Source of the DNA: Halopseudomonas xinjiangensis
GTDB taxonomy: Bacteria > Pseudomonadota > Gammaproteobacteria > Pseudomonadales > Pseudomonadaceae
Direction of reading: 5' to 3'
Assembly: GCA_011050525.1 (NCBI GenBank)
Contig: DRFO01000030.1
Location: 248,001 to 312,000 of the forward strand
Length of the DNA stretch: 64,000 nt
Under the pieces are notes generated by a model. It ran no database searches. It worked only from the letters and a program-made list of their open reading frames with translations, and was not told the origin of the DNA. The position numbers and the translations under genes were made by a program. Position 1 is the first letter of the stretch. Each line of letters opens with the position of its first letter. Shown one piece after another: positions 1-10,197 of this stretch.

Positions 1-86
1 ACTCATCAATCAGATCCACTGCCACTAGCACATGAGAGTAAAGCATGCAGGTTCCTCCTGGCTTTTTCGCTGATACTAACAGTCTT

Positions 87-92
87 TATAAT
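87..92 (+). promoter_or_regulatory. Possible -10 element upstream of first gene
   Basis: A perfect TATAAT stands at 87-92, about 60 bases before the first gene. The bases 16-18 positions upstream (TTTTCG or similar) are a poor -35 match. The rest of bases 1-154 shows no gene that I can support. Confidence 0.3.
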
Positions 93-154
93 CCAGTCCA
101 CTGCCTAATAGATACAACGAGTGGTTTTCAAGGCGAATTCATCGGCCTGCCGCT

Positions 155-595
155 ATGAGCTGGGTAATCGTGGGTCTGGTCGCGGCCGTGCTGATATCGA
201 CACTGCAAAAGCTGCTACCTCGGGGCAGAGAGTTGCATCTGCATCGATTGCGAGAAGAAGCGCGCAAGTACGGTTTTATCGTGGAGCGCCAGGCGGCAAA
301 TGAGAGGGACCCGGCGCTTGCTCGTTGCGTCGGTTATCGCCTGGCCCTGAACCGGTGCGCGCTGGAGCAGGAGTTCAGTTTTCGGCGGAACGAGCACGGA
401 TGGGAGAAACGGCACGGGGCTGACGTGGATGAAGAGATCGAATCATTGCTGGTTCAGCTACCAACTTCCGTGGCCGGAATCGACAGGCAAAGCTTTTCGG
501 TGCTGGTGCACTGGATCGAACCTGCCGATATCGGCGCAGTTGAGGTGCTGTACGCGTCGCTGAAACCTCTGCATCAAATGCCGGTCGGACTATAA
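155..595 (+). CDS. Conserved hypothetical small membrane-anchored protein
   Basis: I do not recognise a function. The 146-residue product opens with one hydrophobic helix (about residues 3-20, WVIVGLVAAVLISTL) followed by a basic stretch, so it is probably a single-pass inner-membrane protein with a cytoplasmic soluble domain. The soluble part is charged and has no motif I can name. Similar short proteins with an N-terminal membrane helix occur next to fadBA in pseudomonads and are sometimes loosely annotated as YajC-like, which the sequence does not justify. No strong Shine-Dalgarno sequence precedes the ATG at 155; the start was chosen because it gives the intact membrane helix. Confidence 0.6.
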   Translation: MSWVIVGLVAAVLISTLQKLLPRGRELHLHRLREEARKYGFIVERQAANERDPALARCVGYRLALNRCALEQEFSFRRNEHGWEKRHGADVDEEIESLLVQLPTSVAGIDRQSFSVLVHWIEPADIGAVEVLYASLKPLHQMPVGL

Positions 596-647
596 GATGC
601 AGTGAGTAAGATGCTAATATCGTTTCTGGATTGTATTAATATATTAC

Positions 648-659
648 TGTTTTAAAACA
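648..659. promoter_or_regulatory. AT-rich 12-bp palindrome upstream of fadB
   Basis: TGTTTTAAAACA is a perfect palindrome in an unusually AT-rich stretch (about 610-690) of a GC-rich region. It lies about 250 bases upstream of fadB. The gap 596-912 otherwise holds hairpins of the fadB leader and a weak half-match to the PsrA motif near 764-777 (CAAAC, four bases, GTATG). Function is unknown; it may be a protein-binding site in the fadBA promoter region. Confidence 0.3.
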
Positions 660-783
660 ATATTTTATAGATTTAATCTGATATTTCCGATTTGCGTCGG
701 CGCACCTGCTCGGTAGCGCATTGACAATCAAGTGGTTTTCCGAGAAGGTGTGCGCACCCGAATCAAACAAGCGTATGAATTTT

Positions 784-878
784 CGTGCAGAGCCTGCACG
801 TCTTCTGTCGCATCGGGAACGTTCATGACATCGTCCAGCAACGGCCTGCCTCGATTGGGGCTGGTATCTGGACGATGT
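784..878 (+). promoter_or_regulatory. Two hairpins in the fadB 5' leader
   Basis: The first hairpin pairs CGTGCAG (784-790) with CTGCACG (794-800) around a three-base loop. The second pairs ACATCGTCCAG (828-838) with CTGGACGATGT (868-878), a perfect 11-bp stem around a 29-base loop. Both lie in the untranslated region just before the fadB ribosome-binding site at 901-904. No poly-T tract follows either one, so they are not simple terminators; a role in mRNA stability or translation is possible. Confidence 0.45.
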
Positions 879-912
879 TTCTCATGTGCTTTTATAGCGT
901 GGAGATCAGTTG

Positions 913-3060
913 ATGATTTACGAAGGTAAAGCCATCACGGTTCAAGCCCTTGAAGACGGCATCGTCGAACTCAAGTTCGATCTGCAGGGCGAGTCTGTCA
1001 ACAAGTTCAATCGTGCGACCCTGGCGGAGCTTCAAGCTGCCGTCGAGTCAATTCAGTCTGACGCCAGCGTCAAGGGCGTTATCGTCACCAGCGGCAAGGA
1101 CGTTTTCATCGTCGGCGCCGATATCAACGAGTTTGTCAACACGTTCCAGCTGCCAGAGGAAGATCTGGTCGCGGGCAACCTCGAAGCCAATCAGATTTTC
1201 AATGCCTTTGAAGATCTTAAAGTACCTACCGTCGCCGCCATCAACGGCCTGGCGCTGGGTGGCGGTTTCGAAATGTGTCTGGCTTGCGACTATCGCGTCA
1301 TGTCTTCCACTGCAAAGGTGGGTTTGCCTGAAGTCAAGCTGGGCATCTATCCCGGTTTTGGCGGTACCGTTCGCGCTCCTCGTATCATGGGCGTGGATAA
1401 CGCCATTGAATGGATTTGTGGCGGCAGCGAGCAGCGTGCAGACAAGGCGCTGGGCATGCGTGCTGTCGACGGCGTGGTTGAGCCCGGTAAATTGAAAGAA
1501 GCTGCCATTGATCTGGCCAAGCGCGCCATATCCGGTGAAATGGATTACATGGCCAAGCGTCAGCCCAAGCTGGAAAAGGTCAAGCTCAACACCATCGAGC
1601 AGATGATGGCGTTCGAGACGGCCAAGGGTTTCGTTGCCGGCCAGGCTGGTCCTAACTATCCGGCGCCGGTTGAAGCAATCAAGACCATTCAGAAAGCAGC
1701 CAACCACGGCCGTGACAAAGCGTTGGAAATCGAAGCGGCTGGTTTTGCCAAGCTTGCCAAGACCTCTGTTGCTGCCAGCCTGGTAGGTCTGTTTCTGAAT
1801 GATCAGGCGCTTAAGCAGAAAGCCAAGCAATATGACAAGCAGGCCGCCGATGTAAAACTGGCTGCCGTGCTGGGTGCGGGCATCATGGGTGGCGGCATCG
1901 CCTACCAGTCCGCGGTCAAGGGCACGCCGATCATGATGAAGGATATCCGCGAAGAGGGTATCCAGATGGGTCTGGAAGAAGCGTCCAAACTGCTCGGCAA
2001 GCGTGTCGAGAAGGGTCGCCTGACGCCCGCCAAGATGGCCGAAGCATTGAATGCCATTCGTCCGACGCTGTCCTACGGCGACTTCGGCAATGTCGATATC
2101 GTCGTTGAAGCTGTTGTCGAGAATCCCAAGGTCAAGCACGCCGTGCTGGCTGAAGTGGAAGGTCACGTGAAGGACGATGCCATCATTGCGTCCAACACCT
2201 CGACCATCTCCATCACCTACCTGGCGCAGGCACTCAAGCGTCCGGAAAACTTCTGCGGAATGCACTTCTTCAACCCGGTGCACATGATGCCGCTGGTTGA
2301 GGTCATCCGTGGCGAGAAGTCCAGCGAGAAAGCGATTGCCACCACCGTCGCCTATGCCAAAGCGATGGGCAAAACGCCAATCGTCGTTAACGATTGCCCA
2401 GGCTTTCTGGTCAACCGTGTACTGTTCCCATACTTCGGCGGTTTTGCCCGCCTGATCAACATGGGCGCCGATTTCCAGCGCGTCGACAAGCTGCTCGAGA
2501 AGTTTGGCTGGCCGATGGGTCCGGCCTACCTGATGGATGTGGTCGGCATGGATACTGGTCACCATGGTCGGGACGTGATGGCTGAAGGCTACCCGGACCG
2601 CATGGCGGACAAGACCCGCACCGCCGTAGACGTCATGTATGACGCGGGCCGTCTGGGCCAGAAGACCGGCAAGGGCTTCTACAAGTACGAGATGGACAAG
2701 AAAGGCAAGCCGAAGAAGGTTGTCGACCAGGAAAGCTACGAACTGCTGAAGCCTATCGTGCTGGAGCAGCGTGAGTTTACCGACGAAGAAATCGTTGAGA
2801 TCATGATGGTTCCGCTGTGCCTGGAAACCGTGCGTTGTCTTGAGGATGGTATTGTCGAGTCGGCAGCTGACGCAGATATGGGTCTTATCTACGGCATCGG
2901 CTTCCCTCCCTTCCGTGGTGGCGCATTGCGCTACATCGACACCCTTGGCGTGGCCGAGTTCGTTGCCATCGCCGACAAGTACGCCGAGTTTGGCGCCATG
3001 TATCACCCGACTGAGAAGTTGCGTGAAATGGCCAAGACCGGTCAGAAATTCTTCGGTTAA
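913..3060 (+). CDS. fadB: Fatty acid oxidation complex alpha subunit FadB
   Basis: FadB carries enoyl-CoA hydratase, delta3-cis-delta2-trans-enoyl-CoA isomerase, 3-hydroxyacyl-CoA epimerase and 3-hydroxyacyl-CoA dehydrogenase activities and forms an alpha2beta2 complex with FadA. The 715-residue length matches the family. The crotonase domain (1-190) has the two catalytic glutamates in the GGGFE (E120) and GLPE (E140) motifs. The NAD-binding Rossmann motif LGAGIMGGG follows near residue 317, and the dehydrogenase histidine lies in GMHFFNP. A TTG one codon earlier (910) is in frame, but the ATG at 913 with GGAG eight bases upstream is preferred. It forms an operon with fadA 30 bases downstream. 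In Pseudomonas fadBA is controlled by PsrA, whose gene is also in this window. Confidence 0.97.
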   Translation: MIYEGKAITVQALEDGIVELKFDLQGESVNKFNRATLAELQAAVESIQSDASVKGVIVTSGKDVFIVGADINEFVNTFQLPEEDLVAGNLEANQIFNAFEDLKVPTVAAINGLALGGGFEMCLACDYRVMSSTAKVGLPEVKLGIYPGFGGTVRAPRIMGVDNAIEWICGGSEQRADKALGMRAVDGVVEPGKLKEAAIDLAKRAISGEMDYMAKRQPKLEKVKLNTIEQMMAFETAKGFVAGQAGPNYPAPVEAIKTIQKAANHGRDKALEIEAAGFAKLAKTSVAASLVGLFLNDQALKQKAKQYDKQAADVKLAAVLGAGIMGGGIAYQSAVKGTPIMMKDIREEGIQMGLEEASKLLGKRVEKGRLTPAKMAEALNAIRPTLSYGDFGNVDIVVEAVVENPKVKHAVLAEVEGHVKDDAIIASNTSTISITYLAQALKRPENFCGMHFFNPVHMMPLVEVIRGEKSSEKAIATTVAYAKAMGKTPIVVNDCPGFLVNRVLFPYFGGFARLINMGADFQRVDKLLEKFGWPMGPAYLMDVVGMDTGHHGRDVMAEGYPDRMADKTRTAVDVMYDAGRLGQKTGKGFYKYEMDKKGKPKKVVDQESYELLKPIVLEQREFTDEEIVEIMMVPLCLETVRCLEDGIVESAADADMGLIYGIGFPPFRGGALRYIDTLGVAEFVAIADKYAEFGAMYHPTEKLREMAKTGQKFFG

Positions 3061-4266
<1,206 letters not shown>

Positions 4267-4281
4267 AGCGTTCTTGAACTG

Positions 4282-4312
4282 AAAAAACCGGGGTTAGCGC
4301 TCCGGTTTTTTT
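4282..4312 (+). terminator. Rho-independent terminator after fadA
   Basis: AAAAAACCGG (4282-4291) pairs with CCGGTTTTTT (4302-4311) around a short loop and ends in a T run. It begins 15 bases after the fadA stop codon and closes the fadBA operon. The A run on the other side could make it work in both directions. Confidence 0.85.
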
Positions 4313-4336
4313 ATGCAAAAATTCAAGGAGCCAAGC

Positions 4337-4555
4337 ATGACCATTCCGACGGGCCGTTACCGCCACTATAAAGGAAGCGATTACGAAGTGATCGGCGTTG
4401 CGCAGCATTCCGAAACCGGGGAGCAGCTTGTGGTCTACCGCACACTTTATGGGAATTATGACCTATGGGTGCGCCCGTTGAGCATGTTCATTGAACAGGT
4501 GCAGGTAAACGGCATCGCATCTCCACGCTTTACCTTTATCAATGAAGACGTGTAG
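4337..4555 (+). CDS. DUF1653 domain protein
   Basis: A 72-residue protein of the DUF1653 family, with the typical opening GRYRHYKGSDYEVIG, the central VVYRTLYG and the PLSMFIEQV end. The family is widespread in proteobacteria and has no assigned function. An in-frame codon at 4313 would add eight residues but lies inside the terminator; the ATG at 4337 has AAGGAG at 4325-4330, six bases upstream. It lies between fadA and topA as in P. aeruginosa. Confidence 0.85.
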   Translation: MTIPTGRYRHYKGSDYEVIGVAQHSETGEQLVVYRTLYGNYDLWVRPLSMFIEQVQVNGIASPRFTFINEDV

Positions 4556-4657
4556 GCTCTGGCCCTCCGGCATCCGGCTGACCGCCCGAGCTATGCCGAC
4601 TATTCTTTGTCCCGAGCGGACAATCCAGTTTCGATTGAGTTAGGAATACAACTACCC

Positions 4658-7288
4658 ATGGGAAAAGCACTGGTCATTGTGGAGTCTCCGGCCAAGGCCA
4701 AGACGATCAACAAGTACCTTGGTAACGATTTCGTTGTGAAGTCGAGTATCGGGCATATCCGTGATCTGCCCACCAGCGGCAGCAGCAAGACCGAGAGCAA
4801 ACCCAAGGGTACCCGCAAGGCGGCCTCCGCTCCGGAACTGGACAAGGGAACCAAGGCGCGCTTGCAGCTTGTCAATCGTATGGGCGTCGATCCGGAAAAC
4901 GGTTGGAAAGCACATTACGAAATTCTTCCGGGCAAGGAAAAGGTCATTGAAGAACTCAGGCGGCTGGCGAAGGACGCCGACACCATCTATCTTGCGACGG
5001 ATTTGGATAGGGAAGGGGAGGCAATCGCCTGGCATCTGCGCGAGTCCATTGGTGGCGATGAAAGCCGATACAAGCGGGTGGTATTCAACGAGATCACCAA
5101 AAAAGCCATTCAGGAGGCGTTCTCCAAACCTGGTTCGCTGGACATCAATCGCGTCAATGCTCAGCAAGCCCGCCGTTTCCTCGACCGTGTCGTGGGTTAT
5201 ATGGTGTCTCCTCTGTTGTGGCAAAAGATTGCCCGTGGTCTGTCCGCAGGGCGCGTTCAATCCGTCGCGGTCAAGCTCATCGTTGACCGCGAACGAGAGA
5301 TTCGTGCATTCATCCCGGAAGAGTTCTGGGAAATACATGCTCTGCTGAACACTCCGAAAGGAGAGGCAGCGCGTTTTGAGGTGGTAAGGGAAAAGGGGGA
5401 AGCTTTCCGGCCGCTCAACAAGCAGCAGGCCGATGCTGCCCTGGCGCTACTCAAAGGCGTCGATTATCGCGTAGACAAGCGCGAAGACAAACCGACCACC
5501 ACGCGGCCAAATGCGCCTTTTATTACCTCAACCTTGCAGCAGGCGGCCAGCACGCGGCTGGGCTTCAGCGTCAAGAAAACCATGATGATGGCCCAAAGGC
5601 TGTACGAGGCGGGTTACATCACCTACATGCGGACCGATTCGACCAATCTTTCGGCCGATGCTATAGAGATGGCCAGAACCTTCATCAAGAAAACCTATGG
5701 CGAGAAGTACCTCCCGGAAAAGCCCAATCTCTATAGCAGCAAAGAGGGCGCACAGGAGGCGCACGAAGCGATTCGACCGTCTGACGTCAAGCTCAAAACC
5801 GACGATCTGAAAAGCATGGAACGAGACGCCGAGCGGCTTTATGAGCTGATCTGGCGCCAGTTTGTCGCTTGTCAGATGCCGCCCGCCAGATACCTGTCGA
5901 CCAGCATCACGGTAAAGGCAGGCGACTTTGATCTGCGTGCCAAGGGTCGCATCCTGCAATTCGACGGTTATACCCGGGTCATGCCGCCACAAGGCAAGGG
6001 CGGCGAAGACGAAGTGCTTCCCGATATTCAGCTGGATAATATCCTCAAGCTCCACAAGCTGGACCCCAAACAGCATTTCACCAAGCCGCCTGCGCGCTAC
6101 GCCGAGGCCAGTCTGGTGAGGGAGCTGGAAAAGCGTGGTATTGGCCGGCCCTCCACCTACGCTTCGATCATATCGACGATTCAGGAGAGGGGTTATGTGG
6201 AACTCAACAACCGCCGTTTCTATGCAGAAAAAATGGGCGACATCGTTACCGAACGGTTGAGCGAGAGCTTTCCCAATCTGATGGACTATAGTTTTACCGC
6301 GCGCATGGAAGAATCGCTGGATGACGTAGCCCAGGGCGGACTGCCCTGGAAGCGGGTTCTTGACGATTTCTATACCGATTTCAAATTGAAACTGAGCGCT
6401 GCGGCGCTGGCAGATGATGGCAAGGGAATGCGCGCCAATCTGCCTACGCTCACCGATATCCCCTGTGTCGAATGTGGTCGGCCCATGATGATCCGTACCG
6501 CTTCCACAGGCGTCTTCCTGGGCTGTTCAGGCTATGCCTTGCCACCGAAAGAACGCTGCAAAGCCACGGTGAATCTGGTGCCTGGCAACGAAGTGGCGAC
6601 GGATGATGAAGAAGGTGAATCCAGGGTGTTGCGCAGCAAGCGTCGCTGCCCTATCTGCGCTACGGCCATGGACAGCTATCTGGTTGACGAAAAGCACAAG
6701 CTGCATGTGTGCGGCAACAATCCTGACTGTAATGGGTTCGAGATAGAAGAAGGTCAGTTCAAGATCAAGGGCTATGACGGTCCGATAATCGAATGCGACA
6801 AGTGCGGCAGCGAGATGCAGCTCAAGACGGGTCGCTTTGGTAAATACTTTGGTTGTACCAGCGCCGAATGTAAAAACACCCGCAAGCTTCTGAAGAGTGG
6901 CGAGGCCGCACCGCCAAAAATGGATCCGGTAAAAATGCCGGAACTGAAATGCGAGAAAGTGGATGACGTCTACATTCTGCGTGACGGCGCGTCGGGATTA
7001 TTTCTTGCAGCTAGCCAGTTCCCCAAAAATCGTGAAACCCGCGCGCCGCTGGTCAAAGAGCTGTTGCCGCACAAGGACGAGATAGATCCCAAATACCATT
7101 TCTTGATGGATGCGCCGGTAAAAGATCCCGACGGAAATCCGACGGTGGTACGTTACAGTCGCAAGACGAAAGAGCAGTATGTACAGACCGAGGTTGACGG
7201 TAAGCCCAGCGGATGGCGCGCCTTCCACGATGGCAAGCGCTGGACCGTGGATGATGCGCGCACCAAGGCGAAGAAAAAAGAGGGTTGA
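4658..7288 (+). CDS. topA: DNA topoisomerase I (type IA)
   Basis: TopA relaxes negatively supercoiled DNA by transient single-strand cleavage. The 876-residue product begins with the Toprim domain ([16 protein letters not shown] and the DxDxE acidic triad in [13 protein letters not shown]). The active-site tyrosine is in [11 protein letters not shown]. Three C-terminal zinc-ribbon units follow, with Cys pairs in [15 protein letters not shown] and CDKCGSEM, and then a C-terminal extension rich in lysine. An in-frame TTG at 4607 would add 17 residues not seen in the family, so the ATG at 4658 is chosen. The next gene starts three bases after the stop, suggesting co-transcription. Confidence 0.97.
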   Translation: MGKALVIVESPAKAKTINKYLGNDFVVKSSIGHIRDLPTSGSSKTESKPKGTRKAASAPELDKGTKARLQLVNRMGVDPENGWKAHYEILPGKEKVIEELRRLAKDADTIYLATDLDREGEAIAWHLRESIGGDESRYKRVVFNEITKKAIQEAFSKPGSLDINRVNAQQARRFLDRVVGYMVSPLLWQKIARGLSAGRVQSVAVKLIVDREREIRAFIPEEFWEIHALLNTPKGEAARFEVVREKGEAFRPLNKQQADAALALLKGVDYRVDKREDKPTTTRPNAPFITSTLQQAASTRLGFSVKKTMMMAQRLYEAGYITYMRTDSTNLSADAIEMARTFIKKTYGEKYLPEKPNLYSSKEGAQEAHEAIRPSDVKLKTDDLKSMERDAERLYELIWRQFVACQMPPARYLSTSITVKAGDFDLRAKGRILQFDGYTRVMPPQGKGGEDEVLPDIQLDNILKLHKLDPKQHFTKPPARYAEASLVRELEKRGIGRPSTYASIISTIQERGYVELNNRRFYAEKMGDIVTERLSESFPNLMDYSFTARMEESLDDVAQGGLPWKRVLDDFYTDFKLKLSAAALADDGKGMRANLPTLTDIPCVECGRPMMIRTASTGVFLGCSGYALPPKERCKATVNLVPGNEVATDDEEGESRVLRSKRRCPICATAMDSYLVDEKHKLHVCGNNPDCNGFEIEEGQFKIKGYDGPIIECDKCGSEMQLKTGRFGKYFGCTSAECKNTRKLLKSGEAAPPKMDPVKMPELKCEKVDDVYILRDGASGLFLAASQFPKNRETRAPLVKELLPHKDEIDPKYHFLMDAPVKDPDGNPTVVRYSRKTKEQYVQTEVDGKPSGWRAFHDGKRWTVDDARTKAKKKEG

Positions 7289-7291
7289 GCA

Positions 7292-7801
7292 ATGGCACAT
7301 GAAGTCTATACCCGGACTAATCAGGCAGTGTTCTTTGCCCGCAAAGCCATAGCATCCTGGCGTGACGCCGCCAATTCGAACGCGCTGGACGCCATCACCC
7401 AGGCGCGCTATCACCGCGAGCATGCCCTATTTCATTTATACAGGGCTGTGCTAGCAGTGGTACATGAGGTTGCCGACCGGTATCGCTGGCCGCTGATGGA
7501 CGTACGCACTGTCGAACAGGTCCTGGGAGGCGATGCAGCAGAGCGCTTTCCTGGCCCGGAACTGGCTGAACTAACCGAACTGGCTTCCATGCCCGATACC
7601 TGGCTGGGACGCTTGCTGGCTGGCTGGCAGCATCTGCAGGCGCCGCCAACACCGATGGACAGCAAGCCTTCGGACGATTCGTTGATTGCCAGCAGCGCCG
7701 TCAGGTCACAGGACGACTGGGCGCTGGAGGATGCTGAAGAAGCGTTGCAGGCGATTGTCGAACGTATTGGCTGTTATCGGGAGGGGCTGGTGGAATGGTA
7801 G
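7292..7801 (+). CDS. DUF6586 family protein
   Basis: A 169-residue soluble protein, mostly helical by composition, matching the conserved protein that follows topA in Pseudomonas (PA3010 in PAO1, DUF6586). It starts MAHEVYTRTNQAVFFARKA and has a conserved helical N-terminal half (RYHREHALFHLYRAV). The function is unknown. It begins three bases after topA and is likely translated from the same message. Confidence 0.75.
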   Translation: MAHEVYTRTNQAVFFARKAIASWRDAANSNALDAITQARYHREHALFHLYRAVLAVVHEVADRYRWPLMDVRTVEQVLGGDAAERFPGPELAELTELASMPDTWLGRLLAGWQHLQAPPTPMDSKPSDDSLIASSAVRSQDDWALEDAEEALQAIVERIGCYREGLVEW

Positions 7802-7861
7802 AGGAATTCGTCAACCGAGGCCTGTGTTACAATGCCCAGCTCTCAGACAGGAGACCGAACC

Positions 7862-8095
7862 ATGCCTTCATCCTTCCTCGAAATTGTTGAGCTTGCCAAT
7901 GGCAAGGTCGCATTAAGACGCTCCGACGAAGACGGTGAGCCGTTGTTGGTCATCGAATTTTCGGATGACGCAAAAAACTTTCTGCAGGGACAATATATTG
8001 AAGTAGCCAAGGCGATGATCAGTGCTGGCATGCAAATGGCCGGGCAAGTCATCGACGAAGATGATGTGATTCCAGAAGATCGCGTCCTGCACTAA
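7862..8095 (+). CDS. Small conserved Pseudomonas protein (PA3009-like)
   Basis: A 77-residue acidic protein starting MPSSFLEIVELANGKVALRR. It corresponds by position and sequence style to PA3009, a conserved pseudomonad protein of unknown function. AGGAG at 7849-7853 stands eight bases before the ATG at 7862; a longer in-frame start at 7832 would overlap that site and is not favoured. No catalytic motif is visible. Confidence 0.75.
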   Translation: MPSSFLEIVELANGKVALRRSDEDGEPLLVIEFSDDAKNFLQGQYIEVAKAMISAGMQMAGQVIDEDDVIPEDRVLH

Positions 8096-8096
8096 C

Positions 8097-8115
8097 CCGG
8101 GCCGTCCTGGCCCGG
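8097..8115. terminator. GC-rich hairpin between convergent genes
   Basis: CCGGGCC (8097-8103) pairs with GGCCCGG (8109-8115) around a five-base loop, between the PA3009-like gene and sulA, which converge here. No T tract follows on either strand, so termination is only suggested. Confidence 0.35.
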
Positions 8116-8146
8116 ATTCACCTACCCCTGATCTGAATATGCCGCT

Positions 8147-8641
8147 TCAGGCGGCCCTGGAAGCTTCAATCCGTACGTTGAGACTCCGACAGTTGCCTAG
8201 GCGGGCCGCTCCCGCCATCTGGGCGCTTTCGCGGGAATCCGCCGCTAGCCAACTGACCACAGTATGGCTGTATCCCAGACGCAGGATGTCGCAACAGAGC
8301 GCCAGGCTGTTCATGCCCCGATTGGGCCGCACGATCAGGATACGCTGGGGATCGAGGCCCGCGGCGCGTAGCCAGCCATGGCTTACGTGATCAGGAGGAT
8401 CAATAAGCGTGAGCCAGCCCGGAACGTTTGCCTGGCTCAGATCCCGTAAAACCGGAGCCAGCCATTGCAGGCATTGGCGAGGTGCGCCGTTCAGGCAAAT
8501 TTCGCTATAGCCAGAATCATTTTCTTCGAAGGGCTGGGATTCGCCGAAGATCGGTGAGCACCGACTTTGGTCAGCAGGAACTGGTGTGTTTGGTACCAAG
8601 CCGAGCTGGGTGTTTCTACGGGTTTCACGAGCATACTGCAT
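8147..8641 (-). CDS. sulA: SOS cell division inhibitor SulA
   Basis: SulA blocks FtsZ polymerisation during the SOS response. The 164-residue product carries the family core WLTLIDPP, LRAAGLDPQRILIV and the region around ALCCDILRLGYSHTVVSW. In pseudomonads sulA follows lexA in one operon; here it begins nine bases after the lexA stop, so the SOS boxes in front of lexA should control both. The N-terminal 45 residues are low in recognisable motif. Confidence 0.9.
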   Translation of the reverse strand: MQYARETRRNTQLGLVPNTPVPADQSRCSPIFGESQPFEENDSGYSEICLNGAPRQCLQWLAPVLRDLSQANVPGWLTLIDPPDHVSHGWLRAAGLDPQRILIVRPNRGMNSLALCCDILRLGYSHTVVSWLAADSRESAQMAGAARLGNCRSLNVRIEASRAA

Positions 8642-8650
8642 GATTAGCTC

Positions 8651-9259
8651 CTAGCGGCGTATGACGCCGACACTCAAACCTTCAATGGTCACTTCTTGTT
8701 CTGCCAGGTCTACTTCGATAGGAGCAAAATCGGCGTTTTCCGCGATCAGCGACACCTTTCGCCCCTGCTTCATGAACCGCTTCACCGTTACTTCATCGCC
8801 TATCCGCGCCACAACAATCTGGCCGTTGCGTGCTTCTGTGGTGCGGTGTACCGCCAGTAGGTCACCATCGAGAATCCCGATATCTTTCATGCTCATCCCT
8901 TTTACCCGGAGCAGATAGTCTGCCTTGGGTCTGAAAAAATCAGGTGAGATGCGGCAATGATCTTCAATGTTTTCAAGTGCCATGATAGGCGCACCGGCTG
9001 CTACCTGACCGATCACCGGCAAGCGGTCTTCATCCGCTTCCGCATCGCTGTCAGGGAGCCTGATGCCGCGTGACGCACCGGGAATCATTTCGATAGCCCC
9101 TTTGCGGGCCAGAGCACGAAGATGATCTTCCGCTGCGTTGGGAGACTTGAAACCAAGCACTCTTGCAATATCCGCCCTAGTGGGCGGATAGCCATTGGCA
9201 TCCATGTACTCCTTGATGAAGGCAAGTATCTGTTGTTGCCGTGCTGTCAGCTTTTGCAT
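8651..9259 (-). CDS. lexA: LexA repressor
   Basis: LexA represses SOS genes and undergoes RecA-stimulated self-cleavage. The 202-residue protein has the N-terminal winged helix-turn-helix ([20 protein letters not shown]), the scissile Ala-Gly bond in VAAGAP (A88-G89), and the catalytic Ser in GMSM (S123) with Lys in VTVKRF (K160). An upstream in-frame codon at 9334 would add 25 residues and run through the operators, so the ATG at 9259 is the true start. Two SOS boxes precede it, showing autoregulation. It is divergent from psrA. Confidence 0.97.
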   Translation of the reverse strand: MQKLTARQQQILAFIKEYMDANGYPPTRADIARVLGFKSPNAAEDHLRALARKGAIEMIPGASRGIRLPDSDAEADEDRLPVIGQVAAGAPIMALENIEDHCRISPDFFRPKADYLLRVKGMSMKDIGILDGDLLAVHRTTEARNGQIVVARIGDEVTVKRFMKQGRKVSLIAENADFAPIEVDLAEQEVTIEGLSVGVIRR

Positions 9260-9268
9260 CGGATCGAC

Positions 9269-9284
9269 CTGTTTTTTTATCCAG
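9269..9284 (-). promoter_or_regulatory. SOS box 2 (LexA operator)
   Basis: CTG, ten bases, CAG. The inner bases are TTTTTTTATC on the plus strand, a weaker fit than the first box to the alternating TA consensus. It lies ten bases before the lexA start codon, 19 bases from the start of the other box. Confidence 0.65.
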
Positions 9285-9287
9285 TAG

Positions 9288-9303
9288 CTGTGATTATATA
9301 CAG
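9288..9303 (-). promoter_or_regulatory. SOS box 1 (LexA operator)
   Basis: CTGTGATTATATACAG fits the LexA consensus CTG-N10-CAG with an AT-rich centre. It overlaps the lexA -10 element, so bound LexA would block RNA polymerase directly. Confidence 0.9.
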
Positions 9304-9320
9304 TTGTTTTGTCAGGGCAA
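9293..9320 (-). promoter_or_regulatory. lexA-sulA promoter
   Basis: On the minus strand TATAAT (plus 9293-9298) is preceded 16 bases upstream by TTGCCC (plus 9315-9320). The perfect -10 lies inside SOS box 1. The transcript would start near 9286, 27 bases before the lexA ATG. Confidence 0.7.
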
Positions 9321-9393
9321 GCTCGAATCGTCATATTAAAGTTGCGCTTCGCTCTGCCGTTGGTTACAACGTCGGTGTAAGCGCAATCGTTCC

Positions 9394-9423
9394 TTGACAG
9401 CTACCTTGTTTGAAACGTATGTT
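9394..9423 (+). promoter_or_regulatory. psrA promoter
   Basis: TTGACA (9394-9399) and TATGTT (9418-9423) are 18 bases apart. The PsrA palindrome spans the spacer end and the -10, consistent with autorepression. Confidence 0.65.
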
Positions 9424-9438
9424 TCAAACATTCGTTTG
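9408..9438. promoter_or_regulatory. Overlapping PsrA operators
   Basis: GTTTGAAAC (9408-9416) and GTTTCAAAC (9421-9429) form a perfect 9-bp inverted repeat with a four-base centre. This contains the PsrA motif GAAAC-N4-GTTTC. A second motif, CAAAC (9425-9429), four bases, GTTTG (9434-9438), overlaps its right arm. Both fit the published Pseudomonas PsrA consensus (G/C)AAAC-N2-4-GTTT(G/C) as I recall it. Confidence 0.85.
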
Positions 9439-9454
9439 CTGCAGGGAGCCAGCC

Positions 9455-10138
9455 ATGGCCCAGTCCGATACCGTAGAACGCATCCTTGATGCGGCTGAGC
9501 AGTTGTTTGCCGAAAAGGGATTTGCTGAAACCTCCCTACGCCTTATCACCAGTAAGGCGGGTGTCAATCTGGCCGCCGTCAACTACCATTTCGGCTCCAA
9601 GAAAGCTTTGATTCAAGCGGTTTTTGTTCGTTTTCTAGGCCCTTTCGTCAGCAGTCTCGAACAGGAGCTGGATCGTCAGCATCTGGCAGGCAACACTGAA
9701 CTTACGGTTGAGGAGCTGCTTGAAATGCTGGTAAGGCAGGCTCTGGCGGTCAAACCTCGCAGCGGCAATGATCTTTCCACTTTCATGCGCCTGCTCGGCC
9801 TAGCGTTCAGCCAGAGCCAGGGGCACCTGCGCAAATACCTCGGTGAGGTTTACGGCAAGGTTTTCCAGCGCTACATGGATCTGCTTCTCAAGGCTGCCCC
9901 GCAACTGCCTCCTAGCGAGCTTTTCTGGCGCGTGCACTTCATGCTCGGAAGCGCAGCTTTCACCATGTCCAGCATGAAGGCGCTACGTGCTATTGCCGAA
10001 GCTGAATTTGGCGCACATCACGGAGTCGATCAGGTGTTGCGCTTGATGGTGCCATTCCTTGCGGCGGGAATGCGGGCCGATGGCGGGGCCTCGGTCCCTT
10101 CCCCGAGGAAAGGTCAGGCGCTGCGAGAAACCGTGTAG
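9455..10138 (+). CDS. psrA: TetR-family regulator PsrA
   Basis: PsrA senses long-chain fatty acids, represses fadBA and its own gene, and activates rpoS in Pseudomonas. The 227-residue protein begins MAQSDTVERILDAAEQLFAE, nearly the PAO1 sequence, with the TetR helix-turn-helix in LRLITSKAGVNLAAVNYHF. The C-terminal ligand domain is less conserved and ends in a Pro/Arg-rich tail. An in-frame TTG at 9410 would put 15 residues in the operator and is rejected; the ATG at 9455 has GGGAG upstream. It stands divergent to lexA, as in P. aeruginosa. Confidence 0.95.
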   Translation: MAQSDTVERILDAAEQLFAEKGFAETSLRLITSKAGVNLAAVNYHFGSKKALIQAVFVRFLGPFVSSLEQELDRQHLAGNTELTVEELLEMLVRQALAVKPRSGNDLSTFMRLLGLAFSQSQGHLRKYLGEVYGKVFQRYMDLLLKAAPQLPPSELFWRVHFMLGSAAFTMSSMKALRAIAEAEFGAHHGVDQVLRLMVPFLAAGMRADGGASVPSPRKGQALRETV

Positions 10139-10197
10139 CAGGCTTACCTCTTGGACGCTGATCCAGTATCGTGTGCACTTTGCTTTTGGAGTGGCGC

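Noticed and set aside
764-777. PsrA-like site upstream of fadB (CAAAC, four bases, GTATG)
   Set aside because: Only the left half fits; the right half differs at a core position. PsrA control of fadBA is likely from family knowledge, but this site is too weak to call.
1048-3006. A 652-residue frame antisense to fadB
   Set aside because: It is a shadow of the codon bias of fadB. The protein is rich in His, Asn and Gln with no domain, and fadB is complete on the other strand.
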